A DNA stretch of 64,000 bases, taken from positions 89,378,501-89,442,500 of the forward strand of contig CM056743.1 in the NCBI GenBank assembly GCA_029851415.1, written 5' to 3'. Within the stretch, counting starts at the first letter, position 1. Each line of letters opens with the position of its first letter. This document shows, piece by piece, positions 8,865 to 22,779 of this stretch. A program made the position numbers and the translations under genes. This DNA is from Eretmocerus hayati. Lineage: Eukaryota > Arthropoda > Insecta > Hymenoptera > Aphelinidae. The notes beneath the pieces were generated by a model that was given only the letters and a program-made list of their open reading frames with translations, made no database searches and was not told the DNA's origin.

Positions 8865-11800
8865 TCTTGAATTCGAACCTCTGTTCCAAAATTTCTCGAT
8901 TGGGATCGCTTTTTTGTGATGAAAGAAGGTGCCTGAATTTTTCGCAACCCCCCCCCCCCCCCCCGGTGAATGCCGACACCCCCAAATCGGGGATTGAAAT
9001 TCGGGAATTTTTTTAGAACGGGCCAGGAGGCTCTGTTCCAAAATTTCTCGATTGGGATCGCTTTCTTGTGACGAAAGAGGGTGCCTGAATTTTTTGCAAC
9101 CCCCCCGGTGAATGCCGACACCCCCAAATCGGGGGTTGAAATTCGGGAATTTTTTTAGAACAGGCCAGGAGGCTCTGTTCCAAAATTTCTCGATTGGGAT
9201 CGCTTTCTTAAGACGAAAAAAGGTGCCTGAATTCTTTGCAACCCCCCCGGTGAATGCCGACACCCCCAAATCGGGGGTTGGAATTCGGGAATTTTTTTAG
9301 AATGGGCCAGGAGGCTCTGTTCCAAAATTTCTCGATTGGAATCGCTTTCTTGTCACGAAAGAAGGTGCTTGAATTTCTTGCGACCCCCCCGGTGAATGCC
9401 GACACCCCCAAATCGGGGGTTGAAATTCGGGAATTTTTTTAGAACAGGCCAGGAGGCTCTGTTCCAAAATTCGTCGTTTGGAATCGCTTTCTTGTGACGA
9501 AAGAAGGTGCCTGAATTTTTTGCAACCCCCCCGAAGAATGCCGACACCCCCAAATCGGGGGTTGAAATTCGGGAATTTTTTCAGAACAGGCCAGGAGGCT
9601 CTGTTCCAGAATTTCTCGATTGCGATCGCTTTCTTGTGACGGAAGGAGGTGCCTGAATTTTTTGCGACCCCTCCGGTGAATGCCGACATCCCCAAATCGG
9701 GGGTTGAGAATCGGGAATTTTTTTAAGAACGGTTCAGGAGGCTCTGTTCCAAAATTTCTCGATTGGGATCGCTTTCTTAAGACGAAAAAAGGTGCCTGAA
9801 TTTTTTGCAACCCCCCCGGTGAATGCCGACACCCCCAAATCGGGGGTTGGAATTCGGGAATTTTTTTAGAATGGGCCAGGAGGCTCTGTTCCAAAATTTC
9901 TCGATTGGAATCGCTTTCTTGTCACGAAAGAAGGTGCTTGAATTTCTTGCGACCCCCCCGGTGAATGCCGACACCCCCAAATCGGGGGTTGAAATTCGGG
10001 AATTTTTTCAGAACAGGCCAGGAGGCTCTGTTCCAAAATTCGTCGATTGGAATCGCTTTCTTGTGACGAAAGAAGGTGCCTGAATTTTTTGCAACCCCCC
10101 CGGTGAATGCCGACACCCCCAAATCGGGGGTTGAAATTCGGGAATTCTTTCAGAACAGGCCAGGAGGCTCTGTTCCAGAATTTCTCGATTGCGATCGCTT
10201 TCTTGTGACGGAAGGAGGTGCCTGAATTTTTTGCGACCCCTCCGGTGAATGCCGACATCCCCAAATCGGGGGTTGAGAATCGGGTATTTTTTTAAGAACG
10301 GTTCAGGAGGCTCTGTTCCAAAATTTCTCGATTGGGATCGCTTTCTTAAGACGAAAAAAGGTGCCTGAATTTTTTGCAACCCCCCCGGTGAATGCCGACA
10401 CCCCCAAATCGCGGGTTGAAATCCGGGGATTTTTTTAGAACAGGCCAGGAGGCTCTGTTCCAAAATTCCTCGATTGGGATCGCTTTCTTGAGACGAAAAA
10501 AGGTGCCTGAATTCTCTGCAACCCCCCCGGTGAATGCCGACACCCCCAAATCGGGGGTTGAAATTCGGGAATTTTTTTAGAACGGGCCAGGAGGCTCTGT
10601 TCCAAAATTTCTCGATTCGGATCGCTTTCTTAAGACGAAAAAAAGTGACTGAATTTTTGCAACCCCCCCCCCCCCCCGGTGAATGCCGACACCCCCAGAT
10701 CGGGGTTGAAATTCGGGAATTTTTTTAGAACAGGTCAGGAGGCTCTGTCCCACAATTTCTCGATTGGGATCGCTCTTTTATGACGAAAGAAGGTGCCCGA
10801 ATTTTTTGCAACCCCCTCGATGAATGCCGACATCCCCAAATCGGGGGTCGAAATTCGGGAATTTTTTTAGAACAGGCCAGGAGGCTCTGTTCCAAAATTT
10901 CTCGATTGGGATCGCTTCCTTGTGACGAAAGAAGGTGCCTGAATTTTTTGCAACCCCCCTGGTGAATGCCGAGACCCCCAAATCGGGGGTTGAAATCCGG
11001 GAATTTTTTTAGAACAGGCCAGGAGGCTCTGTTCCAAAATTTCTCGATTTGGATCGCTTTCTTGTGACGAAAGAAGGTGCCTTAGTTTTTCGCAATCCCC
11101 CTGGTAAATGCCGACACCCCCAGATCGGGGGTTGAAATTCGGGAATTTTTTCAGAACGGGCCAGGAGGCTCTGTTCCCAAAATTCCTCGATTGGGATCGC
11201 TTTCTTGTGACAGAAGAAGGTGCCTGAATTTTTTGCAACCCCCCCGGTGAATGCCGACACCCCCAAATCGGGGGTTGAAATTCGGGATTTTTTTTAGAAC
11301 AGGCCAGGAGGCTCTGTTCCAAAATTTCTCGATTGGGATCGCTTTCTCGTGACGGAAGAAGGTGCCTGAATTTTTCGCAACCCCCCCGGTAAATGCCGAC
11401 AACCCCATTCGGGGGTTGAAATTCGGGAATTTTTTTAGAACAGGCCAGGAGGCTCTGTTCCAGAATTTCTCGATTGGGATCCCTTTCTTGTGACGAAAGA
11501 AGGTGCCTGAATTTTTCGCAACCCCCCCCGTAAATGCCGACACCCCCAATCGGGGGTTGAAATTCGGAAATATTTTTTAGAACGGGCCAGGAGGCTCTGT
11601 TCCAGAATGTCTCGATTATGTTCGCTTTCTTGTGACGAAAGAAGGTGCCTGAATTTTTCGCAACCCCCCCGGTGAATGCCGACACCCCCAAATCGCGGGT
11701 TGAAATTCGGGAATTTTTTTAGAACAGGCCAGGAGGCTCTGTTCCAAAATTTCTCGATTGGGATCGCTCTTTTATGCCGAAAGAAGGTGCCCGAATTTTT

Positions 11801-14800
11801 TGCAACCCCCTCGATGAATGCCGACACCCCCAAATCGGGGGTTGAAATTCGGGAATTTTTTTAGAACAGGCCAGGAGGCTCTGTTCCAAAATTTCTCGAT
11901 TGGGATCGCTCTTTTATGACGAAAGAAGGTGCCCGAATTTTTTGCAACCCCCTCGATGAATGCCGACACCCCCAAATCGGGGGTTGAAATTCGGGAATTT
12001 TTTTAGAACAGGCCAGGAGGCTCTGTTCCAAAAATTTCTCGATTGGGATCGCTTCCTTGTGACGAAAGAAGGTGCCTGAATTTTTTGCAACCCCCCTGGT
12101 GAATGCCGAGACCCCCAAATCGGGGGTTGAAATCCGGGAATTTTTTTAGAACAGGCCAGGAGGCTCTGTTCCAAAATTTCTCGATTTGGTTCGCTTTCTT
12201 GTGACGAAAGAAGGTGCCTTAGTTTTTCGCAATCCCCCTGGTAAATGCCGACACCCCCAGATCGGGGGTTGAAATTCGGGAATTTTTTCAGAAAGGGCCA
12301 GGAGGCTCTGTTCCCAAAATTCCTCGATTGGGATCGCTTTCTTGTGACAGAAGAAGGTGCCTGAATTTTTTGCAACCCCCCCGGTGAATGCCGACACCCC
12401 CAAATCGGGGGTTGAAATTCGGGATTTTTTTTAGAACAGGCCAGGAGGCTCTGTTCCAAAATTTCTCGATTGGGATCGCTTTCTCGTGACGGAAGAAGGT
12501 GCCTGAATTTTTCGCAACCCCCCCGGTAAATGCCGACAACCCCATTCGGGGGTTGAAATTCGGGAATTTTTTTAGAACAGGCCAGGAGGCTCTGTTCCAG
12601 AATTTCTCGATTGGGATCTCTTTCTTGTGACGAAAAAAGGTGCCTGAATTTTTCGCAACCCCCCCGGTAAATGCCGACACCCCCAATCGGGGGTTGAAAT
12701 TCGGAAATATTTTTTAGAACGGGCCAGGAGGCTCTGTTCCAGAATGTCTCGATTATGTTCGCTTTCTTGTGACGAAAGCAGGTGCCTGAATTTTTCGCAA
12801 CCCCCCCGGTGAATGCCGACACCCCCAAATCGCGGGTTGAAATTCGGGAATTTTTTTAGAACAGGCCAGGAGGCTCTGTTCCAAAATTTCTCGATTGGGA
12901 TCGCTTTCTTAAGACGAAAAAAGGTGCCTGAATTTTTTGCAACCCCCCCGGTGAATGCCGACACCCCCAAATCGCGGGTTGAAATTCGGGGATTTTTTTA
13001 GAACAGGCCAGGAGGCTCTGTTCCAAAATTCCTCGATTGGGATCGCTTTCTTGAGACGAAAAAAGGTGCCTGAATTTTTTGCAACCCCCCCGGTGAATGC
13101 CGACACCCCCAAATCGCGGGTTGAAATTCGGGGATTTTTTTAGAACAGGCCAGGAGGCTCTGTTCCAAAATTCCTCGATTGGGATCGCTTTCTTGAGACG
13201 AAAAAAGGTGCCTGAATTCTTTGCAACCCCCCCCCCCGGTGTATGCCGACACCCCCAAATCGGGGGTTGAAATTCGGGAATTTTTTTAGAACGGGCCAGG
13301 AGGCTCTGTTCCAAAATTTCTCGATTCGGATCGCTTTCTTAAGACGAAAAAAAGTGACTAAATTTTTGCAACCCCCCCGGTGAATGCCGACACCCCCAGA
13401 TCGGGGTTGAAATTCGGGAATTTTTTTAGAACAGGTCAGGAGGCTCTGTCCCACAATTTCTCGATTGGGATCGCTCTTTTATGACGAAAGAAGGTGCCCG
13501 AGTTTTTTGCAACCCCCTCGATGAATGCCGACACCCCCAAATCGGGGGTTGAAATTCGGGAATTTTTTTAGAACAGGCCAGGAGGCTCTGTTCCAAAATT
13601 TCTCGATTGGGATCGCTTCCTTGTGACGAAAGAAGGTGCCTGAATTTTTTGCAACCCCCCTGGTGAATGCCGACACCCCCAAATCGGGGGTTGAAATCCG
13701 GGAATTTTTTTAGAACAGGCCAGGAGGCTCTGTTCCAAAATTTCTCGATTTGGATCGCTTTCTTGTGACGAAAGAAGGTGCCTGAGTTTTTCGCAATCCC
13801 CCTGGTAAATGCCGACACCCCCAGATCGGGGGTTGAAATTCGGGAATTTTTTCAGAACGGGCCAGGAGGCTCTGTTCCCAAAATTCCTCGATTGGGATCG
13901 CTTTCTTGTGACAGAAGAAGGTGCCTGAATTTTTTGCAACCCCCCCGGTGAATGCCGACACCCCCAAATCGGGGGTTGAAATTCGGGATTTTTTTTAGAA
14001 CAGGCCAGGAGGCTCTGTTCCAAAATTTCTCGATTGGGATCGCTTTCTCGTGACGGAAGAAGGTGCCTGAATTTTTCGCAACCCCCCCGGTAAATGCCGA
14101 CAACCCCATTCGGGGGTTGAAATTCGGGAATTTTTTTAGAACAGGCCAGGAGGCTCTGTTCCAGAATTTCTCGATTGGGATCTCTTTCTTGTGACGAAAG
14201 AAGGTGCCTGAATTTTTCGCAACCCCCCCGGTGAATGCCGACACCCCCAAATCGGGGGTTGAAATCCGGGAATTTTTTTAGAACAGGCCAGGAGGCTCTG
14301 TTCCAGAATGTCTCGATTATGTTCGCTTTCTTGTGACGAAAGAAGGTGCCTGAATTTTTCGCAACCCCCCCGGTGAATGCCGACACCCCCAAATCGCGGG
14401 TTGAAATTCGGGAATTTTTTTAGAACAGGCCAGGAGGCTCTGTTCCAAAATTTCTCGATTGGGATCGCTCTTTTATGCCGAAAGAAGGTGCCCGAATTTT
14501 TCGCAACCCCCTCGATGAATGCCGACACCCCCAGATCGGGGGTTGAAATCAGGGAATTTTTTTAGAACAGGCCAGGAGGCTCTGTTCCAAAATTTCTCGA
14601 TTGGGATCGCTTCCTTGTGACGAAAGAAGGTGCCTGAATTTTTTGCAACCCCCCTGGTGAATGCCGACACCCCCAAATCGGGGGTTGGAATCCGGGAATT
14701 TTTTTAGAACATGCCAGGAGGCTCTGTTCCAAAATTTCTCGATTCGGATCGCTTTCTTAAGACGAAAAAAAGTGACTGAATTTTTGCAACCCCCCCCCCC

Positions 14801-17800
14801 CCCCGGTGAATGCCGACACCCCCAGATCGGGGTTGAAATTCGGGAATTTTTTTAGAACAGGTCAGGAGGCTCTGTCCCACAATTTCTCGATTGGGATCGC
14901 TCTTTTATGACGAAAGAAGGTGCCCGAATTTTTTGCAACCCCCTCGATGAATGCCGACACCCCCAAATCGGGGGTTGAAATTCGGGAATTTTTTTAGAAC
15001 AGGCCAGGAGGCTCTGTTCCAAAATTTCTCGATTGGGATCGCTTCCTTGTGACGAAAGAAGGTGCCTGAATTTTTTGCAACCCCCCTGGTGAATGCCGAG
15101 ACCCCCAAATCGGGGGTTGAAATCCGGGAATTTTTTTAGAACAGGCCAGGAGGCTCTGTTCCAAAATTTCTCGATTTGGTTCGCTTTCTTGTGACGAAAG
15201 AAGGTGCCTTAGTTTTTCGCAATCCCCCTGGTAAATGCCGACACCCCCAGATCGGGGGTTGAAATTCGGGAATTTTTTCAGAACGGGCCAGGAGGCTCTG
15301 TTCCCAAAATTCCTCGATTGGGATCGCTTTCTTGTGACAGAAGAAGGTGCCTGAATTTTTTGCAACCCCCCCGGTGAATGCCGACACCCCCAAATCGGGG
15401 GTTGAAATTCGGGATTTTTTTTAGAACAGGCCAGGAGGCTCTGTTCCAAAATTTCTCGATTGGGATCGCTTTCTCGTGACGGAAGGAGGTGCCTGAATTT
15501 TTCGCAACCCCCCCGGTAAATGCCGACAACCCCATTCGGGGGTTGAAATTCGGGAATTTTTTTAGAACAGGCCAGGAGGCTCTGTTCCAGAATTTCTCGA
15601 TTGGGATCTCTTTCTTGTGACGAAAGAAGGTGCCTGAATTTTTCGCAACCCCCCCGGTAAATGCCGACACCCCCAATCGGGGGTTGAAATTCGGAAATAT
15701 TTTTTAGAACGGGCCAGGAGGCTCTGTTCCAGAATGTCTCGATTATGTTCGCTTTCTTGTGACGAAAGCAGGTGCCTGAATTTTTCGCAACCCCCCCGGT
15801 GAATGCCGACACCCCCAAATCGCGGGTTGAAATTCGGGAATTTTTTTAGAACAGGCCAGGAGGCTCTGTTCCAAAATTTCTCGATTGGGATCGCTCTCTT
15901 AAGACGAAAAAAGGTGCCTGAATTTTTTGCAACCCCCCCGGTGAATGCCGACACCCCCAAATCGCGGGTTGAAATTCGGGGATTTTTTTAGAACAGGCCA
16001 GGAGGCTCTGTTCCAAAATTCCTCGATTGGGATCGCTTCCTTGAGACGAAAAAAGGTGCCTGAATTTTTTGCAACCCCCCCGGTGAATGCCGACACCCCC
16101 ATATCGCGGGTTGAAATTCGGGGATTTTTTTAGAACAGGCCAGGAGGCTCTGTTCCAAAATTCCTCGATTGGGATCGCTTTCTTGAGACGAAAAAAGGTG
16201 CCTGAATTCTTTGCAACCCCCCCCCCCCGGTGAATGCCGACACCCCCAAATCGGGGGTTGAAATTCGGGAATTTTTTTAGAACGGGCCAGGAGGCTCTGT
16301 TCCAAAATTTCTCGATTCGGATCGCTTTCTTAAGACGAAAAAAAGTGACTAAATTTTTGCAACCCCCCCGGTGAATGCCGACACCCCCAGATCGGGGTTG
16401 AAATTCGGGAATTTTTTTAGAACAGGTCAGGAGGCTCTGTCCCACAATTTCTCGATTGGGATCGCTCTTTTATGACGAAAGAAGGTGCCCGAATTTTTTG
16501 CAACCCCCTCGATGAATGCCGACACCCCCAAATCGGGGGTTGAAATTCGGGAATTTTTTTAGAACAGGCCAGGAGGCTCTGTTCCAAAATTTCTCGATTG
16601 GGATCGCTTCCTTGTGACGAAAGAAGGTGCCTGAATTTTTTGCAACCCCCCTGGTGAATGCCGACACCCCCAAATCGGGGGTTGAAAACCGGGAATTTTT
16701 TTAGAACAGGCCAGGAGGCTCTGTTCCAAAATTTCTCGATTTGGATCGCTTTCTTGTGACGAAAGAAGGTGCCTGAGTTTTTCGCAATCCCCCTGGTAAA
16801 TGCCGACACCCCCAGATCGGGGGTTGAAATTCGGGAATTTTTTCAGAACGGGCCAGGAGGCTCTGTTCCCAAAATTCCTCGATTGGGATCGCTTTCTTGT
16901 AACAGAAGAAGGTGCCTGAATTTTTTGCAACCCCCCCGGTGAATGCCGACACCCCCAAATCGGGGGTTGAAATTCGGGATTTTTTTTAGAACAGGCCAGG
17001 AGGCTCTGTTCCAAAATTTCTCGATTGGGATCGCTTTCTCGTGACGGAAGAAGGTGCCTGAATTTTTCGCAACCCCCCCGGTAAATGCCGACAACCCCAT
17101 TCGGGGGTTGAAATTCGGGAATTTTTTTAGAACAGGCCAGGAGGCTCTGTTCCAGAATTTCTCGATTGGGATCTCTTTCTTGTGACGAAAGAAGGTGCCT
17201 GAATTTTTCGCAACCCCCCCGGTAAATGCCGACACCCCCAATCGGGGGTTGAAATTCGGAAATATTTTTTAGAACGGGCCAGGAGGCTCTGTTCCAGAAT
17301 GTCTCGATTATGTTCGCTTTCTTGTGACGGAAGAAGGTGCCTGAATTTTTTGCAACCCCCCGGTGAATGCCGACACCCCCAAATCGCGGGTTGAAATTCG
17401 GGAATTTTTTTAGAACCGGCCAGGAGGCTCTGTTCCAAAATATCTCGATTGGGATCGCTCTTTTATGACGAAAGAAGGTGCCCGAATTCTTTGCAACCCC
17501 CTCGATGAATGCCGACACCCCCAAATCGGGGGTTGAAATTCGGGAATTTTTTTAGAACAGGCCAGGAGGCTCTGTTCCAAAATTTCTCGATTGGGATCGC
17601 TTCCTTGTGACGAAAGAAGGTGCCTGAATTTTTTGCAACCCCCCTGGTGAATGCCGACACCCCCAAATCGGGGGTTGAAATCCGGGAATTTTTTTAGAAC
17701 AGGCCAGGAGGCTCTGTTCCAAAATTTCTCGATTTGGATCGCTTTCTTGTGACGAAAGAAGGTGCCTGAGTTTTTCGCAATCCCCCTGGTAAATGCCGAC

Positions 17801-20800
17801 ACCCCCAGATCGGGGGTTGAAATTCGGGAATTTTTTCAGAACGGGCCAGGAGGCTCTGTTCCCAAAATTCCTCGATTGGGATCGCTTTCTTGTGACAGAA
17901 GAAGGTGCCTGAATTTTTTGCAACCCCCCCGGTGAATGCCGACACCCCCAAATCGGGGGTTGAAATTCGGGATTTTTTTTAGAACAGGCCAGGAGGCTCT
18001 GTTCCAAAATTTCTCGATTGGGATCGTTTTCTCGTGACGGGAGAAGATGCCTGAATTTTTCGCAACCCCCCCGGTAAATGCCGACAACCCCAGATCGGGG
18101 GTTGAAATTCGGGAATTTTTTTAGAACAGGCCAGGAGGCTCTGTTCCAGAATTTCTCGATTGGGATCTCTTTCTTGTGACGAAAGAAGGTGCCTGAATTT
18201 TTTGCAACCCCCCCGGTGAATGCCGACACCCCCAAATCGCGGGTTGAAATTCGGGAATTTTTTTAGAACAGGCCAGGAGGCTCTGTTCCAAAATTCCTCG
18301 ATTGGGATCGTTTTCTTGTGACAAAAGAAGGTGCCTGAATTCTTTGCAACCCCCCCGGTGAATGCCGACACCCCCAAATCGGGGGTTGAAATTCGGGAAT
18401 TTTTTCATAACAGGCCAGGAGGCTCTGTTCCAAAATTTCTCGATTGGGATCGCTTTCTTGTGACGGAAGAAGGTGCCCGAATTTTTCGCAACCCCCCCGG
18501 TGAATGCCGACACCCCCAGATCGGGGGTTGAAATTCGGGAATTTTTTTAGAACAGGCCAGGAGGCTCTGTTCCAAAATTTCTCGATTGGGATCGCTTTCT
18601 CGTGACGAAAGAAGGTGCCTGAATTTTTCGCAACCCCCCCGGTAAATGCCGACACCCCCAAATCGCGGGTTGAAATTCGGGAATTTTTTTAGAACAGGCC
18701 AGGAGGCTCTGTTCCAAAATTCCTCGATTGGGATCGCTTCCTTGTGACAAAAGAAGGTGCCTGAATTCTTTGCAACCCCCCCGGTGGATGCCGACACCCC
18801 CAAATCGGGGGTTGAAATTCGGGAATTTTTTTATAACAGGCCAGGAGGCTCTGTTCCAAAATTTCTCGATTGGGATCGCTTTCTTGTGACGGAAGAAGGT
18901 GCCTGAATTTTTCGCAACCCCCCCGGTGAATGCCGACACCCCCAGATCGGGGGTTGAAATTCGGGGATTTTCTGAGAATGGGCCAGGAGGATCTGTTCCC
19001 AGAATTCCTCGATTGGGATCGCTTTCTTGTGACAGGAGGAGGCGCCTGAATTTTTTGCAACCCCCGGTGAATGCCGACACCCCCGAATCGGGGGTTGAAA
19101 TTCGGGAATTTTTTTAGAACAGGCCAGGAGGCTCTGTTCCAAAATTTCTTGATTGGGATCGCTTTCTCGTGACGAAAGAAGGTGCCTGAATTTTTCGCAA
19201 CCCCCCCCGGTAAATGCCGAAACCCCCAGATCGGGGGTTGAAATTCGGGAATTTTTTCAGAACGGGCCAGGAGGCTCTGTTCCCAAAATTCCTCGATTAG
19301 GATCGCTTTCTTGTGACAGAAGAAGGTGCCTGAATTTTTTGCAACCCCCCCGTAGAATGCCGACACCCCCAAATCGGTGGTTGAAATTCGGGAATTTTTT
19401 CAGAACAGGCCAGGAGGCTCTGTTCCAGAATTTCTTGATTGCAATCGCTTTCTTGTGACGAAAGGAGGTGCCCGAATTTTTTGCGACCCCTCCGGTGAAT
19501 GCCGACACCCCCAAATCGGGGGTTGAGAATCGGGAATTTTTTTTAGAACAGGCCAGGAGGCTCTGTTCCAGAATTTCTCGATTGGGATCTCTTTCTTGTG
19601 ACGAAAGAAGGTGCCTGAATTTTTCGCAACCCCCCCGGTAAATGCCGACACCCCCAATCGGGGGTTGAAATTCGGAAATATTTCCTAGAACGGGCCAGGA
19701 GGCTCTGTTCCAGAATGTCTCGATTATGTTCGCTTTCTTGTGACGAGAGAAGGTGCCTGAATTTTTTGCAACCCCCCCCCCCCCGGTGGATGCCGACACC
19801 CCCAAATCGCGGGTTGAAATTCGGGAATTTTTTTAGAACAGGCCAGGAGGCTCTGTTCCAAAATTCCTCGATTGGGATCGCTTTCTTGTGACAAAAGAAG
19901 GTGCCTGAATTCTTTGCAACCCCCCCGGTGAATGCCGACACCCCCCAAATCGGGGGTTGAAATTCGGGAATTTTTTTACAACAGGCCAGGAGGCTCTGTT
20001 CCAAAATTTCTCGATTGGGATCGCTTTCTTGTGACGGAAGAAGGTGCCTAAATTCTTCGCAACCCCCCCGGTGAATGCCGACACCCCCAGATCGGGGGTT
20101 GAAATTCGGGGATTTTTTCAGAATGGGCCAGGAGGCTCTGTTCCCAAAATTCCTCGATTGGGATCGCTTTCTTGTGACAGGAGAAGGTGCCTGAATTTTT
20201 TGCAACCCCCCGGTGAATGCCGACACCCCCAAATCGGGGGTTGAAATTCGGGAATTTTTTCAGAACAGGCCAGGAGGCTCTGTTCCAGAATTTCTCGATT
20301 GCGATCGCTTTCTTGTAACGAAAGGAGGTGCCTGAATTTTTTGCGACCCCTCCGGTGAATGCCGACACCCCCAAATCGGGGGTTGAAATCCGGGAATTTT
20401 TTTAGAACAGGCCAGGAGGCTCTGTTCCAAAATTCATCGATTTGGATCGCTTTCTCGTGACGAAAGAAGGTGCCTGAATTTTTCGCAACCCCCCCGGTAA
20501 ATGCCGACACCCCCAGATCGGGGGTTGAAATTCGGGAATTTTTCCAGAACGGGCCAGGAGTCTCTGTTCCCAAAATTCCTCGATTGGGATCGCTTTCTTG
20601 TGACAGAAGAAGGTGCCTGAATTTTTTGCAACCCCCCGGTGAATGTCGACACCCCCAAATCGGGGGTTGAAATTCGGGAATTTTTTTAGAAAAGGCCAGG
20701 AGGCTCTGTTCCAAAATTTCTCGATTGGGATCGCTTTCTTGTGACGAAAGAAGGTGCCTGAATTTTTTGCAACCCCCCCCCCCCCCGGTAAATGCCGACA

Positions 20801-21630
20801 CCCCAAATCGGGGGTTGAAATTCGGGAATTTTTTTTAGAACGGGCCAGGAAGCTCTGTTCCAAAATTTCTCGATCGGGATCGCTTCCTTGTGACGAAAGA
20901 AGGTGCCTGAATTTTTTGCAACCCCCCCGGTGGATGCCGACACCCCCAAATCGCGGCTTGAAATTCGGGAATTTTTTTAGAAAAGGCCAGGAGGCTCTGT
21001 TCCAAAATTTCTCGATTGGGATCGCTTTCTTGTGACGAAAGAAGGTGCCTGAATTTTTTGCAACCCCCCCGGTAAATGCCGACACCCCAAATCGGGGGTT
21101 GAAATTCGGGAATTTTTTTTAGAACGGGCCAGGAAGCTCTGTTCCAAAATTTCTCGATTGGGATCGCTTCCTTGTGACGAAAGAAGGTGCCTGGATTTTT
21201 GGCAACCCCCCCGGTAAATGCCGACACCCCCAGATCGGGGGTTGAAATTCGGAAATTTTTTTAGAACGGGCCAGGAGGCTCTGTTTCAAAATTTCTCGAT
21301 TGGGATCGCTTCCTTGTGACAGAAGAAGGTGCCTGAATTTTTTGCAACCCCCCCTCTGAATGCCGACTCCCCCCAATCGGGGGTTGAAATTCGGGAATTT
21401 TTTTAGAACAGGCCAGGAGGCTCTGTTCCAAAATTTCTCGATTGGGATCGCTTTCTTGTGACGGGAGAAGGAGCCTGAATTTTTTGCAACCCCCCCGGTG
21501 AATGCCGAAACCCCCAAATCGGGGGTTGAAATTCGGGAATTCTTTTAGAACGGGCCAGGAGGCTCTGTTCAAAAATTCCTCGATTGGGATCGCTTTTTTG
21601 TGACGAAAGAAGATGCCTGAATTTTTTGCC
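8865..21630. repeat. Satellite array, 142-bp monomer, about 90 copies, with higher-order structure
   Basis: Head-to-tail monomers of about 142 bp fill 12.8 kb. Fixed landmarks per monomer are CCAGGAGGCTCTGTTCC, TCTCGATTGGGATCGC, GAAGGTGCCTGAATTTT, a poly-C run of usually 6-8 (up to 17 at 8948-8964), GTGAATGCCGACACCCCC and GGGGGTTGAAATTCGGGAAT. Variant monomers recur at multiples of the unit. The ACAACCCCATTCGGGG variant lies at about 11399, 12536, 14100, 15526 and 17091 (spacing 1137, 1564, 1426, 1565 = 8, 11, 10, 11 units); a four-unit (569-bp) repeat covers about 9130-10460. Each monomer carries several short dyads. Minus-strand frames stay open for up to 321 codons because stops occur in one of three phases; these are not taken as genes. 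Confidence 0.97.
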
Positions 21631-22779
21631 AGGAAGATGCTCTCTCCCATGCCACTTACAGCGATATTGCTCTGATGAATATTTATATCACCAGGAGTAA
21701 GAATCAATATGACTCAGCAAATCTTAAACAGTTTTATTAGTTCGTATGCTCCGGCCTTGGTTCAGAATCCAGGCATCTCCATCAGAACGAGTCAAATAAT
21801 GTACGTCTATATCGAAGTTTTTGTGAGGTTAGATGAGATGCCGAGCTGGCGAGCTCGCGGCGCCCGCACTCGCACGCAGCTCTTCTTCATACTGGTACGG
21901 TAAGAATGACCCTACAAGTGCCCGCAAAATTTACCCAAATTCACCGCACTTCTCCACCAAATTCGTTACAACTTCTGACGTGAAATGAAATTTACCAGAC
22001 ACAATTTAATTTTTCTCGACACTTATCCGCAATAAGTAGGCTGAAATGTCGGACGCTCCACGATTACCCTAACCGTGCCCGTAAATTTTACCGAAAAATT
22101 CTGGGCGCGCATTCATTACCTGGAAGCCTTCATATTTCCACTCAGACCGTTCTTCATGATTTGGGCGCTGCAACCATAGAGATTGCAACTCCGGTTCTAG
22201 TTGATGAAAACGAACTCAACGGGCGGTCACTTAAAAATATCATCCTCACAGCTTTTCAGAATGATTGGTTTTGAAATCTCAAAATCTCGAGCTTATGGGC
22301 AATAAATTGAGGTTTCCTGTCTCTGGAATCAAAAAAGCGCTCAGAAAACAACTCAATAAGAAGACATGCAGATTGAAAAATTTCATTAGTGACGAACACA
22401 AGTTTTCACACGAAAGAATGTTTTTTTCAATGAACCAAAAAATAGCGTTTTGAAAAAAATTACTCCCACGGGATCGTTCATACAATCTGTTACAGAAGGT
22501 GTGTACACACGATTACCGGGCTGTAGCAAAAAAATTGTGAATTTTATCCGTGCATTTGAAATTTTTTGTAAACCCTCGTGGTTCTTGTCACTCTTCCGCA
22601 AAGTATGGCATTTTAGAGTAACGCCAGACGTGTAATGATTAGTCATCTTCTGCTGTACAGTTTCGCTTACGCGAGGCTGGACCTCACGCGTGCGAGAATC
22701 TCTGACCGGCAGGGGCCGGATTACGAGCAAACGAGCGAGCACCTCGAGTGACGCGAGCGCGCGACACGAGCTCAAGCGC
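21631..22779. other. No gene recognised between satellite and inverted repeat
   Basis: Unique-looking sequence with a CG-rich patch (GAGCTGGCGAGCTCGCGGCG near 21843 and CGAGCGAGCACC near 22731). Short open frames such as 21709-21903 show no motif that I recognise. No continuation of the Harbinger transposase was found here. Confidence 0.5.

Noticed and set aside
8865..21630. CRISPR-like or hammerhead-ribozyme satellite
   Set aside because: There are no unique spacers; monomers are contiguous. The hammerhead core CTGANGA with GAAA was looked for on both strands of the monomer and is absent.
8753..21707. Dozens of open frames of 60-321 codons on both strands, all with GVSAFTGGVAKNSG-like or NADTPKSGVEIREFF-like repeats
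   Set aside because: They are translations of the 142-bp satellite. 142 is not divisible by 3, so frames rotate through three phases, and length depends only on stop variants. No start context or non-repetitive domain.
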